Assembly (NCBI RefSeq): GCF_002949795.1
Contig: NZ_CP026692.1
Location: 3,518,545 to 3,582,544 of the forward strand
DNA length: 64,000 nucleotides
Origin: Nostoc sp. 'Lobaria pulmonaria (5183) cyanobiont'
GTDB lineage: Bacteria > Cyanobacteriota > Cyanobacteriia > Cyanobacteriales > Nostocaceae
Direction: 5' to 3'
Position 1 is the stretch's first letter. Every line of letters starts with the position of its first letter. Made by a program: the position numbers and the translations under genes. The notes under the pieces were generated by a model that worked only from the letters and a program-made list of their open reading frames with translations, ran no database searches and had not been told where the DNA came from. Below, in pieces: positions 45,705 to 54,250 of this stretch.

Positions 45705-45997
45705 AGCTAGTTTCTTTCACTCCTGTATAGTGATGCTTCTAAGTAAATTTGGCAAAACGCATCAAATAATTGATGGTTACTTTTGAATTGTGGCGTTGCC
45801 AATTATTTATTGCATCGGCCAGCTGAGATAATCCTTAATTGATCTTCAAAAAGCGCTATTTTGCATTCCCAATCCTAAATCACCATGATTAACGTTTAAT
45901 TAATGGCAGATGAGAGTACAGCACAGAGGAAATAAGTCACTCTTATAAAACGTCTAAAACCCTTACGTAACAGTAATTACGAATTACGAATTGTCTT

Positions 45998-47068
45998 CTA
46001 GTGTCCGTTTTGAATAAAAGACTCTACCTTTGCTACATCCTCTTTGCTACCAATAATTAAAGGCGTGCGCTGATGCAGTTTTTTTGGCACCACATCCAAG
46101 ATATTTACTAGTCCTGTAGTAGCACGGCCGCCAGCTTGCTCAATCAAAAAGGCGAGAGGAGCCGTTTCATAAAGCAAGCGTAATTTTCCTTCTGGGTTTT
46201 GAATTGTACCTGGGTAGAGAAACACGCCGCCTTGAACCAAAATTCTATGGATGTCGCTTACCATTGCGCCGCTATAACGAGCGCTGTAGCCTTCTGTGCG
46301 ATGAACGTAGCGAATGTATTCTCGAATCGATTCTTCCCACTGCCAGAAGTTACCTTCGTTCACGCTGTAAACAGAACCGTGGTTAGGAATGCGAATATTT
46401 TCTTCTGTGAGAATAAACTCTCCTAAGCTGGGATCGAGGACAAAAGAATGAACGCCCTTACCTATAGTATAAACCAACATCGTGCAGGGTCCATACAGGA
46501 TGTATCCCGCAGCGAGTTGCTTACGTCCATTGGTGAGGAGATCGGTTGCCTTGCCATCGCTATCAGTTCCTTCTTGTTGGCGAATGGCGAAAATGGAACC
46601 TAAGCTGAGATTATTATCAGTGTTGGATGAGCCATCAATTGGGTCATACAGCAGGGTATAGCGTCCAATGGGGCAATTTTCTGGGATGTAGTAGGGATTT
46701 TCCATTTCCTCAGAAGCGAGGCGACAGACTAAGCCGCTTTGCTTAAACACTGAGATAAATACATCATTGGCATAGACATCCATCTTTTTGACGGATTCGC
46801 CTTGGACATTAACTTCCCCAGTAAATCCGAGAACGCCTTCCATTAAACCAGCGCGACTCATGCGACGAGCAACCAGTTTCCCAGCCAGGGCGATACGATT
46901 CATTAGCGCACTTAAATCCTGTGCATCTGGCGAAAAACTCTGAAGTTGTTGGAGGACATGACGGGATAAGGTTGTACAGTCACGATCTAAAGCTCTGTCT
47001 GTAATATCGTCGGTAGATAAGTCTAAAGATTCTGGCGCTTTAGCCATTTTTATGTTCTCCGCAGCCAC
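45998..47068 (-). CDS. fbp: class I fructose-1,6-bisphosphatase
   Basis: A 356-aa class I FBPase: metal-site blocks in [14 protein letters not shown] and [19 protein letters not shown], the substrate loop [10 protein letters not shown], and the C-terminal [17 protein letters not shown] then [19 protein letters not shown]. It removes the 1-phosphate from fructose-1,6-bisphosphate, feeding hexose phosphate into the pathway of the downstream genes; in Nostoc the cluster is transcribed from promoters before fbp and before tal. The 293 bp before tal can hold such an internal promoter. Confidence 0.95.
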   Translation of the reverse strand: MAAENIKMAKAPESLDLSTDDITDRALDRDCTTLSRHVLQQLQSFSPDAQDLSALMNRIALAGKLVARRMSRAGLMEGVLGFTGEVNVQGESVKKMDVYANDVFISVFKQSGLVCRLASEEMENPYYIPENCPIGRYTLLYDPIDGSSNTDNNLSLGSIFAIRQQEGTDSDGKATDLLTNGRKQLAAGYILYGPCTMLVYTIGKGVHSFVLDPSLGEFILTEENIRIPNHGSVYSVNEGNFWQWEESIREYIRYVHRTEGYSARYSGAMVSDIHRILVQGGVFLYPGTIQNPEGKLRLLYETAPLAFLIEQAGGRATTGLVNILDVVPKKLHQRTPLIIGSKEDVAKVESFIQNGH

Positions 47069-47526
47069 TAGCTGTTAATTGGGTTTTAGTCATCTATAGC
47101 AACTTATAGTTGCTGCTTCTATCTTAGAAAGGTAATTTGATAACTTAGATGCGACTTTAGATAAACTAAAGAAATGAAGCTTCAGCGACCCCTGCAACCA
47201 GAGCCTAGCTACTTTGACTTAACACGACTCAAGCGGGCGGGTATACGCACGCATCCTATCAACAAAGTAAGATCCCCACATTTGCAGCAGGGGCTATAGG
47301 TTTACTCTGAAACATTAATACGAAACTACTATCAGATTTGCCTAAGAGGATGTTTGAAAAGTCGTATTGTCGGTATAATATCGTGTCCAGCTAAAGACTT
47401 ATCATTAAGACCGCTCCAGGAGCAGAGATACAAAGGGGAGGGGTTTCAACCTTTAAAACAAGTAATCTCCCTGGTTAACTAAGTAAAATTTTGCGTAAAA
47501 GCGTAGCGTTTTGAACGCAGAATGAT
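47069..47526 (-). promoter_or_regulatory. upstream region of the fbp-tal-zwf-opcA operon
   Basis: About 450 bp without a gene. Near the fbp start an AGCAACT/AGTTGCT inverted repeat (47098-47114, 3-nt loop) lies in what would be the 5' leader. I could not find a convincing GTAN8TAC NtcA box. No further feature is seen up to the tandem array. Confidence 0.35.
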
Positions 47527-47715
47527 GCATTGGCATTGCAGGGTGATGCATTAACATTGTCTCGGCACGCATTGACATTGTATCGAGATGCAATGGCATT
47601 GCAGAGGGACGCATTAACATTGTATCTAGATGCAATGGCATTGCAGGAGGACGCATTAACATTGTATCGGCACGCATTGGCATTGCAGAGGGACGCATTG
47701 GCATTGCAAGGTATT
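47527..47715. repeat. tandem array, nine 21-bp units
   Basis: Units alternate between GCA(A/T)TGGCATTGCAG types and GCATTAACATTGTATC types, each 21 bp. The ACATTG.ATCG core is shared with the array at 25701-25880. The open frames on both strands through it are not treated as genes. Confidence 0.9.
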
Positions 47716-47753
47716 GCCAAATTTAATTCGCTACAAATTAATGAAATGCTGTA

Positions 47754-48017
47754 TTAAGATACTTTTGGTTGCTGCCATAGGATGAGTTTCAATTCAGAGC
47801 AGTAGTAAGCCTCATCGCTAATTTGGTGTTCGTGGTTAGCTATCCAATCATAAATTTGTGTAGCTTTTGCTAATGCCACTTTTTCTGAACGATAAAGCTG
47901 AGGAGTAGGGCAGTAGGCTTGGCCATTGATGTGTATAGCTGCAATCTGCCAATAATCGCTCTCTGGTACAACTTCTAAAAACCCGTTACTGTAAGGCTGG
48001 ATTATTCCTATATTCAT
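47754..48017 (-). CDS. hypothetical protein (87 aa)
   Basis: A complete small gene with an ATG start. The sequence MNIGIIQPYSNGFLEVVPESDYW, then IAAIHINGQAYCPTPQLYRSE and a helix VALAKATQIYDWI, gives a mixed beta-alpha fold with no recognised motif. Its ATG overlaps the TGA of a possible 43-aa ORF upstream (48014-48145), so translation may be coupled. It ends 39 bp from the 21-bp array. Role unknown. Confidence 0.55.
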   Translation of the reverse strand: MNIGIIQPYSNGFLEVVPESDYWQIAAIHINGQAYCPTPQLYRSEKVALAKATQIYDWIANHEHQISDEAYYCSELKLILWQQPKVS

Positions 48018-48145
48018 CTACAACCATCAAACTTTCTAAGATTGGCCACAATAAAGCCGATACCAGCCAATTCTTCTGAGTCAAAGCTGGAATCACCAGG
48101 GAATGCAGTAGCACCCCCTGCTAATGATTTTGGGTTCGTAGTCAA
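48014..48145 (-). CDS. possible small ORF (43 aa) coupled to the next gene
   Basis: From TTG 48145 the frame reads TTNPKSLAGGATAFPGDSSF, then DSEELAGIGFIVANLRKFDG, and its TGA overlaps the ATG of the gene at 47754-48017 (ATGA). The composition is protein-like, but there is no ATG and no clear ribosome binding site. The plus strand is also open here for 74 codons, which I take to be the shadow. Confidence 0.3.
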   Translation of the reverse strand: MTTNPKSLAGGATAFPGDSSFDSEELAGIGFIVANLRKFDGCR

Positions 48146-48340
48146 TGGAAATCTGAATTATTGGTCACTTTTTGACTTGATTTCGTTATTGGCAGCAATA
48201 ATGGCAAAAGGGACTGGTCGGGGCGGGTGCATTGGGATTGCCCAAACTCAGAGTGTAGCTGGATAGATGATAATCTGTAGAACGAATTGGCAACTCGCAG
48301 TACTCACCCAAAATAACCGAACAAAAAGAGTAAATTTATC

Positions 48341-48829
48341 ATGTCCCGTCTGCTAACAGTCTTCCGGCAGCGATTCTTGCGGAGTATCGCTTTTGCAATA
48401 CTCTTAACTTTGATTAGTAGTTTAATACTTCCTGGGGCTACTTGGGCGGCTTCTAGCTTGGGAGTTAATAATGGTCATCTTAGTTCTTGTCCGGCTTCAA
48501 ACAACTGTGTTGTCAGTCAAAACGCAGATGCCAAACACGCCATCGACCCGATTCCTTATCATGTAGACCGCAATGCAGCTAGAGAAGTCTTACTAAAAGT
48601 TCTCGGCGTTGTTCCCCGTACAGAAATTGTAGAACAAACAGATAATTATATCCACGCTCTTTCTAAAAGCCGCATCTTCAAATTTGTTGATGATGTAGAA
48701 TTTTATTTACCTGCTAATGAGTCAGTAATTCATCTGCGATCGGCTTCTCGCGTGGGAGAATCTGATCTTGGTGTCAACCGTAGACGAGCCGAGCAAATTC
48801 GTCTGGCTCTACGAGATTTAAACATTTAA
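48341..48829 (+). CDS. secreted DUF1499-type protein
   Basis: The 162-aa protein starts with a signal peptide (basic MSRLLTVFRQRFLR, hydrophobic SIAFAILLTLISSLILPG, cleavage after TWA/AS near residue 38). The mature part matches the DUF1499 family: LSSCPASNNCVVSQ, HAIDPIPYHVD, VLGVVPRTEIVEQTDNYIHA, FKFVDDVEFYL, IHLRSASRVGESDLGVNRRRAEQIR. The family is common in cyanobacteria and plastids; its biochemical role is unknown. A lumenal or periplasmic location is expected. Length is typical and complete. Confidence 0.85.
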   Translation: MSRLLTVFRQRFLRSIAFAILLTLISSLILPGATWAASSLGVNNGHLSSCPASNNCVVSQNADAKHAIDPIPYHVDRNAAREVLLKVLGVVPRTEIVEQTDNYIHALSKSRIFKFVDDVEFYLPANESVIHLRSASRVGESDLGVNRRRAEQIRLALRDLNI

Positions 48830-49168
48830 TTTTGTCGCTACTGTTCTGATTTAACTGATAGAAGTGCGATCGCAATACCATTTAAAATATTTATACTTAG
48901 TGGATAAATGTCAGACTATCTGCAATGATTGTGCTTTCCATACCTTAGTAGAAAAAGCGATAAAGTGCATTCACCCTGACGAATTTGGGGTTAATTGTTC
49001 TAGCGTCGTTTTCTGCAATTCATTTGAGCCAGCACTCATAATTGACAATCCTTGCGTGACATACGGCAATGATAAAGAATGACGTCAAAAGCGTAGGCGC
49101 AGCAAGTCAGCCTTTGGCATTTCAGCTTACGTTGCTATTTAGTAAGTTATGGTAATATAAAAAGTCTT
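48830..49168. other. spacer before tRNA-Val
   Basis: No convincing gene. A 72-codon plus-strand frame (48864-49082) is Cys-rich but has no ribosome binding site and no family resemblance. Near 49090-49105 a fragment of the GCGTAGGCGCAGC-type dispersed repeat is present. The tRNA promoter should lie at about 49130-49160 (TATGGTAATAT). Confidence 0.35.
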
Positions 49169-49240
49169 GGGCGATTAGCACAGGGGTAGCGCACATCCTT
49201 CACACGGATGGGGTCACTGGTTCAAATCCAGTATCGCCCA
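49169..49240 (+). tRNA. tRNA-Val (anticodon CAC)
   Basis: The 72-nt sequence folds as a cloverleaf: acceptor GGGCGAT/ATCGCCC, D-arm with AGGGGTAG, anticodon stem CATCC/GGATG with loop TTCACAC (anticodon CAC, reading GUG), and T-arm CTGG-TTCAAAT-CCAG. One unpaired base (A) follows the acceptor stem and the rest of CCA is not encoded. Confidence 0.92.
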
Positions 49241-49506
49241 CTTATACACAGTAAAGTTTTTAGCTAACTAGCTTCAGTTTCTTAAATACGCCCCCCACAT
49301 TAAGATGCGCTTATAGGGGAAAAAGAATGGACGCTGCAATGCCGCATTAAAAAATATCACATTCGTAATTTATAAAGCCCTATTTTCTGATGTAAACAAC
49401 AAAAAACGATATCGTCAGAAATTGTGGGTTGAAATTTACTTAAGATACGCCATAAGGTGCGTAAGCGTAGCCCGTCGTAGAAATCCTATCTAATTCCCAA
49501 TGCTCT
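49241..49506. other. spacer between tRNA-Val and hisC
   Basis: No gene. Near 49446-49485 it contains the CGTAAGCGTAGCCCGTCGTA element, a shorter relative of the 36-bp hairpin element found in two coding regions. Confidence 0.4.
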
Positions 49507-50553
49507 ATGACTAACTACTTTCGCTCCAATGTTGATGCAATGGCTAGCTATGTTCCTGGTGAGCAGCCTCAACGCGGTACACAAATTATTAAACTTAATA
49601 GCAATGAAAACCCCTATCCTCCTTCTCCTGCGGCATTAGCTGTGCTACGGAATATTGATGGTGAGTGGTTGCGGCGGTATCCAGAACCTTTTGGGGGGGA
49701 GTTTCGGCAAGCTGCAAGTAAAGTTTTAGGAGTTCCTAGTGATTGGATAATTGTCGGAAATGGCAGTGACGAATTGTTGAGTGTAGTAATTCGAGCTTGT
49801 GCAGAACCTGGGAAGAAGGTAGTTTATCCGATGCCTACTTACGTGCTATATCGCACATTAACAGAAATGCAAGCGGCGGAAATTATTGAGATTCCCTACA
49901 GCAAAGACTACAGCTTACCAAAGGACGAACTAGTTGCTGCTAATGGGGCGGTAACATTTATTGCGTCGCCCAATAGTCCATCGGGGCATCTGGTAGCAAC
50001 AAATGATTTACGAAAATTAGCCAGCCAGTTATCTGGAGTTTTAGCGATCGATGAAGCATACATAGATTTTACCGAAGAGAACGCATTGGCTTTGGTTAAG
50101 GAATACGAAAACGTCATCGTGATTCGCACATTATCTAAGGGGTACTCGTTGGCAGGATTGCGATTGGGCTTTGGGGTGGCGAATCCTAAACTGTTGCAGG
50201 GATTGTTTAAGGTTAAAGATAGCTATAACATTGATGCGATCGCTTGTGCAATTGGTACGGCTGCGATCGCTGACCAAGCTTATAAAAATGCTTGTGTAGC
50301 CAAGATTAAAGCATCACGGACTAAGTTAGCAACAGACTTGAAACAATTAGGTTTTCATATCTGGGATTCCCAAGCTAACTTTTTGCTGGCACAGCCAAGA
50401 GAAGGAAACGCAGAATATCTCTATCAAAAACTGAAGGAACAGGGAATTTTAATCCGCTATTTCAAGCAGCCCGGACTAGATGATAAATTACGCATCACTG
50501 TGGGGACAGATGAGCAAAATCAGGCTTTAGTAGAGGCACTAACAAACCTTTAA
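49507..50553 (+). CDS. hisC: histidinol-phosphate aminotransferase
   Basis: A 348-aa class I/II fold aminotransferase of the HisC group: IIKLNSNENPYPPSPAA, VGNGSDELLSVVIRA, PMPTYVLYRTLTEMQ, SPNSPSGHL, AIDEAYIDF, and the PLP Lys in RTLSKGYSLAGLRLGFG. It converts imidazole-acetol phosphate to histidinol phosphate in histidine synthesis; paralogues may use other amino acids. It is complete and monocistronic, convergent with the caspase-like gene 19 bp away. Confidence 0.9.
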   Translation: MTNYFRSNVDAMASYVPGEQPQRGTQIIKLNSNENPYPPSPAALAVLRNIDGEWLRRYPEPFGGEFRQAASKVLGVPSDWIIVGNGSDELLSVVIRACAEPGKKVVYPMPTYVLYRTLTEMQAAEIIEIPYSKDYSLPKDELVAANGAVTFIASPNSPSGHLVATNDLRKLASQLSGVLAIDEAYIDFTEENALALVKEYENVIVIRTLSKGYSLAGLRLGFGVANPKLLQGLFKVKDSYNIDAIACAIGTAAIADQAYKNACVAKIKASRTKLATDLKQLGFHIWDSQANFLLAQPREGNAEYLYQKLKEQGILIRYFKQPGLDDKLRITVGTDEQNQALVEALTNL

Positions 50554-50572
50554 TTATTCACACCCACTTAAC

Positions 50573-52684
50573 TTACAGCACTTGAAAACTAAAGCTAAGA
50601 CTTGCCCAATTATTCACATCCAAGCTATGTGAATCGGCTGCTGTGCTGTTCATATCTGTTTTGAGGGCACTAGCGTTATGTAGGTCTTGTAGCAAGGCTT
50701 GTACAACGTCTAAGGAATTCAACAATGGGCCAATTGGCCCTTCTTCGGCTGTGGAATACTTGGCCGTGTTCAAGGCGGCGAGAGTTCCGTTAAAGGGGGC
50801 AGTACTAAAAATCAGTTGGTGTTCGCACTCAGAAGCTGGGCCTGAAATCACCCATTCGGAAGCAGTATTAGTTTGGGGTAGGGTGAGGGTTTCACCTGGA
50901 GAGATGACGATTTGTTTAAGGACGGGGTTGGTGTCCGCAGTGTTTGGTTCTTGGGGGGTTTCCCAAGAATAGAAGGCGATCGCTGTATGATTATTGTTTA
51001 ATCCCAGCAAGATTAAATATACTGGGCGATCGCTCTGGTTTTCTACCCGATATTGCATTTGACTACCGATAGGGACAATCGGAGTAGGGAGTGATTTTTG
51101 AATCGAAGTTTCTGTTTTGAAAGTTCGTACTGTTTCGCGCTGCATGATCACGCGAGGCGATATATTGTTAATTATTTCTAAGGTTGTCTTGAGAGCCAAG
51201 CGGGAAGAACCTTGATTTTCTGTCAGTCGCCATAACTTAGCTGCTAACAAGGTTGATAATTTTGGCGCTAACTTTTGCACTGTTGATTTTACTGCTTCTC
51301 CTGCTTCCCCCGTGGCATTGGAAATTAGTTCGCCACTAAGAGAAAATAAACCATAGCGACTAGGTGTTTGCTGTAGTTTGGCAAATAAATAATCAGCCGG
51401 TTTTTCTCCTGCGACTACGGTGGAGACATGGGGAAATGCAGCAAAGGCACTTGTAGCGTCTACGCGCTCAATTCTTTCCAATCCAGTATCTAAAGCAATT
51501 ATTAAATGGATCTTTCGGAGTAAAACCCGGACTGCTTCTTGGACAAGTTGCCCGACTTGTAGGGGATTTGCACCTTCTATTTGGGAAATTTGCGCTTTTG
51601 CTGTTAACCCAGTCCGCGATCGCAATACTAATTCTTCTGTTGTTGTTGCTAAGGTGAATCGAGAATTAACTCCGTAGTATAGCAGCACTTGGGGGGGTAA
51701 TCCTGCTAACCACAGATGGACTGTTTTGCCATCTTCTTCAATTGCTGTCACTGCGCCTTCTGCACCAATAATACCGTCTGGTGGTAGAGACGTTAGATGT
51801 TGATTTTTCTGACTACTTAATAACGCTGGTTGCTGTTTACTACCCAATTTGGATAGAGAATTTTCCATATAAGAGAGAGCGACTTGAATTCTGGTAGTTG
51901 GGGTGAATTCCCACAAATACTGCGTCAAGGCGTAGGTAAATAACCCAGCACTAAAACCAGCAAAGAGTTCTTCCCTCGCCGACTGCTTAGGATTTGAGCT
52001 AGCTGCTAAGACAATCGGCGTGCTGTGTAACTTCTGAGTTTTAAGTTGTTGGAGAAAGTCAAGTTCTTCTGCTGCTAGCTTTGCCTCTACTGATTCTGGA
52101 AGGGCGCGACTTTTTAATCCTAATACTGGGGTTGGCGCATAATAGCTAGTATCTAATACTGCTGTGACTCGATCTGTAGGGAGCGATCGCAATAATAGTA
52201 GTAGAGTTTCTTCTAATATATAGTTGACTATTTTCTCTTCTTGTGAAATTAGACTAGCATTAGCTGTCACCAGAGCATTTTGCATTGTCTCTGGCGATGT
52301 ATCCAATTTGACACGGCTGCCATAACCGCTAAAGTGAAAGACGACCAGATCATCGGGTTTAGCTTGCTTACCCAAGCGATCCAAAAAAGCCGCCTCAATG
52401 AATTCCCTACTAGCTTCTTCCTCAGTTAAAGTTAAGATATCTGACCCTTGGAAACCAAAGCGATAAATCAAAAGTTCTCTTTGTAGTTCCACATCCGTCA
52501 GACAACCACTGAGGGCTGGAATTTTGGGGTATTGGTTAATACCTATTAACAATGCCAATTTGCGCGGACTGGGTTGTGCCAAAGCCTGATAATAGCGATT
52601 TCCCAAAGACAACCACTCAGCTTCAGTTATCCCCAATACCGCGAGTATTGAGCCAATTCTCTCTAAAAACGTGCGACGTTTCAT
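50573..52684 (-). CDS. caspase-fold (C14) protein with Tyr/Ser in place of the His/Cys dyad
   Basis: The 703-aa protein starts with a Tat-like or signal-type segment (MKRRTFLERIGSILAVLGI), then a caspase p20-like domain (about 40-290: KLALLIGINQYP, SGCLTDVELQRELL, DLVVFHFSGYGSR, TAVLDTSYYAP). The catalytic His of SGHG is Tyr121, and the Cys normally at D-x-C is Ser180. Cyanobacterial orthocaspases with a YS pair are a known inactive-type group. The C-terminal half (about 330-700) carries DUF4384-like beta repeats (QYRVENQSDRPVYLILLGL). It may act as a scaffold or decoy for active caspases. Confidence 0.8.
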   Translation of the reverse strand: MKRRTFLERIGSILAVLGITEAEWLSLGNRYYQALAQPSPRKLALLIGINQYPKIPALSGCLTDVELQRELLIYRFGFQGSDILTLTEEEASREFIEAAFLDRLGKQAKPDDLVVFHFSGYGSRVKLDTSPETMQNALVTANASLISQEEKIVNYILEETLLLLLRSLPTDRVTAVLDTSYYAPTPVLGLKSRALPESVEAKLAAEELDFLQQLKTQKLHSTPIVLAASSNPKQSAREELFAGFSAGLFTYALTQYLWEFTPTTRIQVALSYMENSLSKLGSKQQPALLSSQKNQHLTSLPPDGIIGAEGAVTAIEEDGKTVHLWLAGLPPQVLLYYGVNSRFTLATTTEELVLRSRTGLTAKAQISQIEGANPLQVGQLVQEAVRVLLRKIHLIIALDTGLERIERVDATSAFAAFPHVSTVVAGEKPADYLFAKLQQTPSRYGLFSLSGELISNATGEAGEAVKSTVQKLAPKLSTLLAAKLWRLTENQGSSRLALKTTLEIINNISPRVIMQRETVRTFKTETSIQKSLPTPIVPIGSQMQYRVENQSDRPVYLILLGLNNNHTAIAFYSWETPQEPNTADTNPVLKQIVISPGETLTLPQTNTASEWVISGPASECEHQLIFSTAPFNGTLAALNTAKYSTAEEGPIGPLLNSLDVVQALLQDLHNASALKTDMNSTAADSHSLDVNNWASLSFSFQVL

Positions 52685-52903
52685 AATTAGCTATCAGCCC
52701 TCAGCTATCAGTTAGCAGCTTACAGGGCTGAACTCTGTATTGTAAAGTTACAAAAATGTGGGAGTGGAGGGGCAGGGGAGCGGGGGAGAATAATTTAGAA
52801 CCAATGCCCAATGCCCTTCAGGAGTGCTGAGTGCTGAGTGGGGAATCTCACTTTTTTACTCAGCACTCGGAACTCGAAACTCGGAACTGTTTTGCCCCAT
52901 GCC
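52685..52903. repeat. spacer with short direct repeats
   Basis: The spacer between sat and the caspase-like gene holds GAGTGCT repeats (52822-52838), AACTCG/AACTCGG repeats (52870-52887) and purine-rich runs (GGGGCAGGGGAGCGGGGG). It shows typical Nostoc low-complexity intergenic sequence and no gene. Confidence 0.6.
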
Positions 52904-54082
52904 CTAAGCTGGTACTTCTATCCGCATTGCCCGCGCCAACTCTGCTGCTACCTCTGGACGAGAAAATTCTGGTGGAGGTAACTCACCGCGCCGCAGCATT
53001 TCCCTAACTTTTGTTCCTGATAGGTGAATACGTTCTTCTGGCCTGCTGGGACTGGTTTTAGATGTTGCCATCTGCTTAGTGCGCATGCAGTAAAAAGCGT
53101 GTTCAAATTTCATCGGCACAATGCCTAATTCACTTGGCGCAAATTCATCAAAGATATACTGAGCATCGTAAGTGCCGTAATAGTCACCAACACCAGCATG
53201 ATCTCGTCCGACGATAAAGTGAGTACAGCCGTAGTTTTTGCGGACTAAAGCATGGAATATGGCTTCACGAGGCCCAGCATAACGCATTGCAGCTGGATTA
53301 ATTGCCAAAGTTACCCGGTCTAAGGGGTAGTAGTGTTCTAGCAAAATTTCATAACAACGCATCCGCACGTCAGCAGCAATATCGTCCTCTTTTGTCGCCC
53401 CGACTAATGGGTGCAAAAATAGACCATCAACGATTTCTAAGGCGCACTTTTGAATATATTCATGGGCGCGGTGGATGGGGTTGCGAGTTTGAAAGCCGAC
53501 GATGGTTTTCCAACCTTTGTCTTGAAATAGTTGCCGTGAGGCCGCTGGATCGATTTGGTAACTGGGAAACTGGGGATGAGGTTCGCGTTGCAACAACCAA
53601 ATATCACCCGCCAGATTTACAGTACCTTGGTTATAGAGTACCTGCACGCCGGGATGATTGACATCATTAGTACGGTAGACTTTTATTGCTTCGCGGATTT
53701 TGTCGTAGTCATATTTTTGCGTAAGTTGCAAAACTCCGATAAATTCGCCTATCGAGTTATCCAGACGGATTAAGCCGCCTTCTGGCAACGGTGAAGCTAC
53801 TTCTTCGCTTACCGATAGTGTAATCGGGATTGACCACACAAGACCGTTAGCTAATCGCATTTCTGTGACAGTGCGATCGTAGTCTTCTTGGTTCATAAAA
53901 CCCGTGAGTGGACTAAAAGCACCGATCGCAATCATTTCTAGATCGGAAACGGCGCGATCGTCAAGTTGCACTCGCGGCAAAAAGTCAGCTTTTGAGAGAA
54001 ACTCTGCTCTTTGTTCTGGTGTGGCGATACGGTTAACCAACTGTCCACCGTGGGGAGCTATGGCATCTGGATTGTGACTCAA
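52904..54082 (-). CDS. sat: sulfate adenylyltransferase (ATP sulfurylase)
   Basis: A 392-aa bacterial/plant-type ATP sulfurylase: the [17 protein letters not shown] block with the HxxH-type nucleotide site, [35 protein letters not shown], and [20 protein letters not shown]. It activates sulfate with ATP to adenosine phosphosulfate, the first step of assimilation. The start is TTG 54082, supported by a strong GAGGGG ribosome binding site and by the family's usual N-terminus ([13 protein letters not shown]). It is monocistronic. The product feeds the sulfide used by CysK, encoded at 59296. Confidence 0.95.
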   Translation of the reverse strand: MSHNPDAIAPHGGQLVNRIATPEQRAEFLSKADFLPRVQLDDRAVSDLEMIAIGAFSPLTGFMNQEDYDRTVTEMRLANGLVWSIPITLSVSEEVASPLPEGGLIRLDNSIGEFIGVLQLTQKYDYDKIREAIKVYRTNDVNHPGVQVLYNQGTVNLAGDIWLLQREPHPQFPSYQIDPAASRQLFQDKGWKTIVGFQTRNPIHRAHEYIQKCALEIVDGLFLHPLVGATKEDDIAADVRMRCYEILLEHYYPLDRVTLAINPAAMRYAGPREAIFHALVRKNYGCTHFIVGRDHAGVGDYYGTYDAQYIFDEFAPSELGIVPMKFEHAFYCMRTKQMATSKTSPSRPEERIHLSGTKVREMLRRGELPPPEFSRPEVAAELARAMRIEVPA

Positions 54083-54250
54083 CGTAATCCCCTCTTTGTA
54101 TTAACTGTTATTGTTTCAGATTATGTACTAACTTATCAAATGCTGGTACGTAGAAAAAAAATAGTTGGAAAAATAGTGTCGTTTCAACCTACTACAAGAT
54201 TTACCTGAGATAAGAACTGCTTTCAGTTTCCTGCAACTCCAGACTAATAA

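Noticed and set aside
47453..47757. Open frames at the 47.5-kb array (ALTLYRDAMALQ-type repeats)
   Set aside because: Periodic artefact of the tandem array.
48042..48266. 74-codon plus-strand frame
   Set aside because: The opposite strand reads more like protein and is coupled by ATGA to a gene, so this is probably the shadow, though neither is certain.
48864..49082. Cys-rich 72-codon frame before tRNA-Val
   Set aside because: It has no ribosome binding site or recognisable spacing of the Cys residues, and it ends in dispersed repeat sequence.
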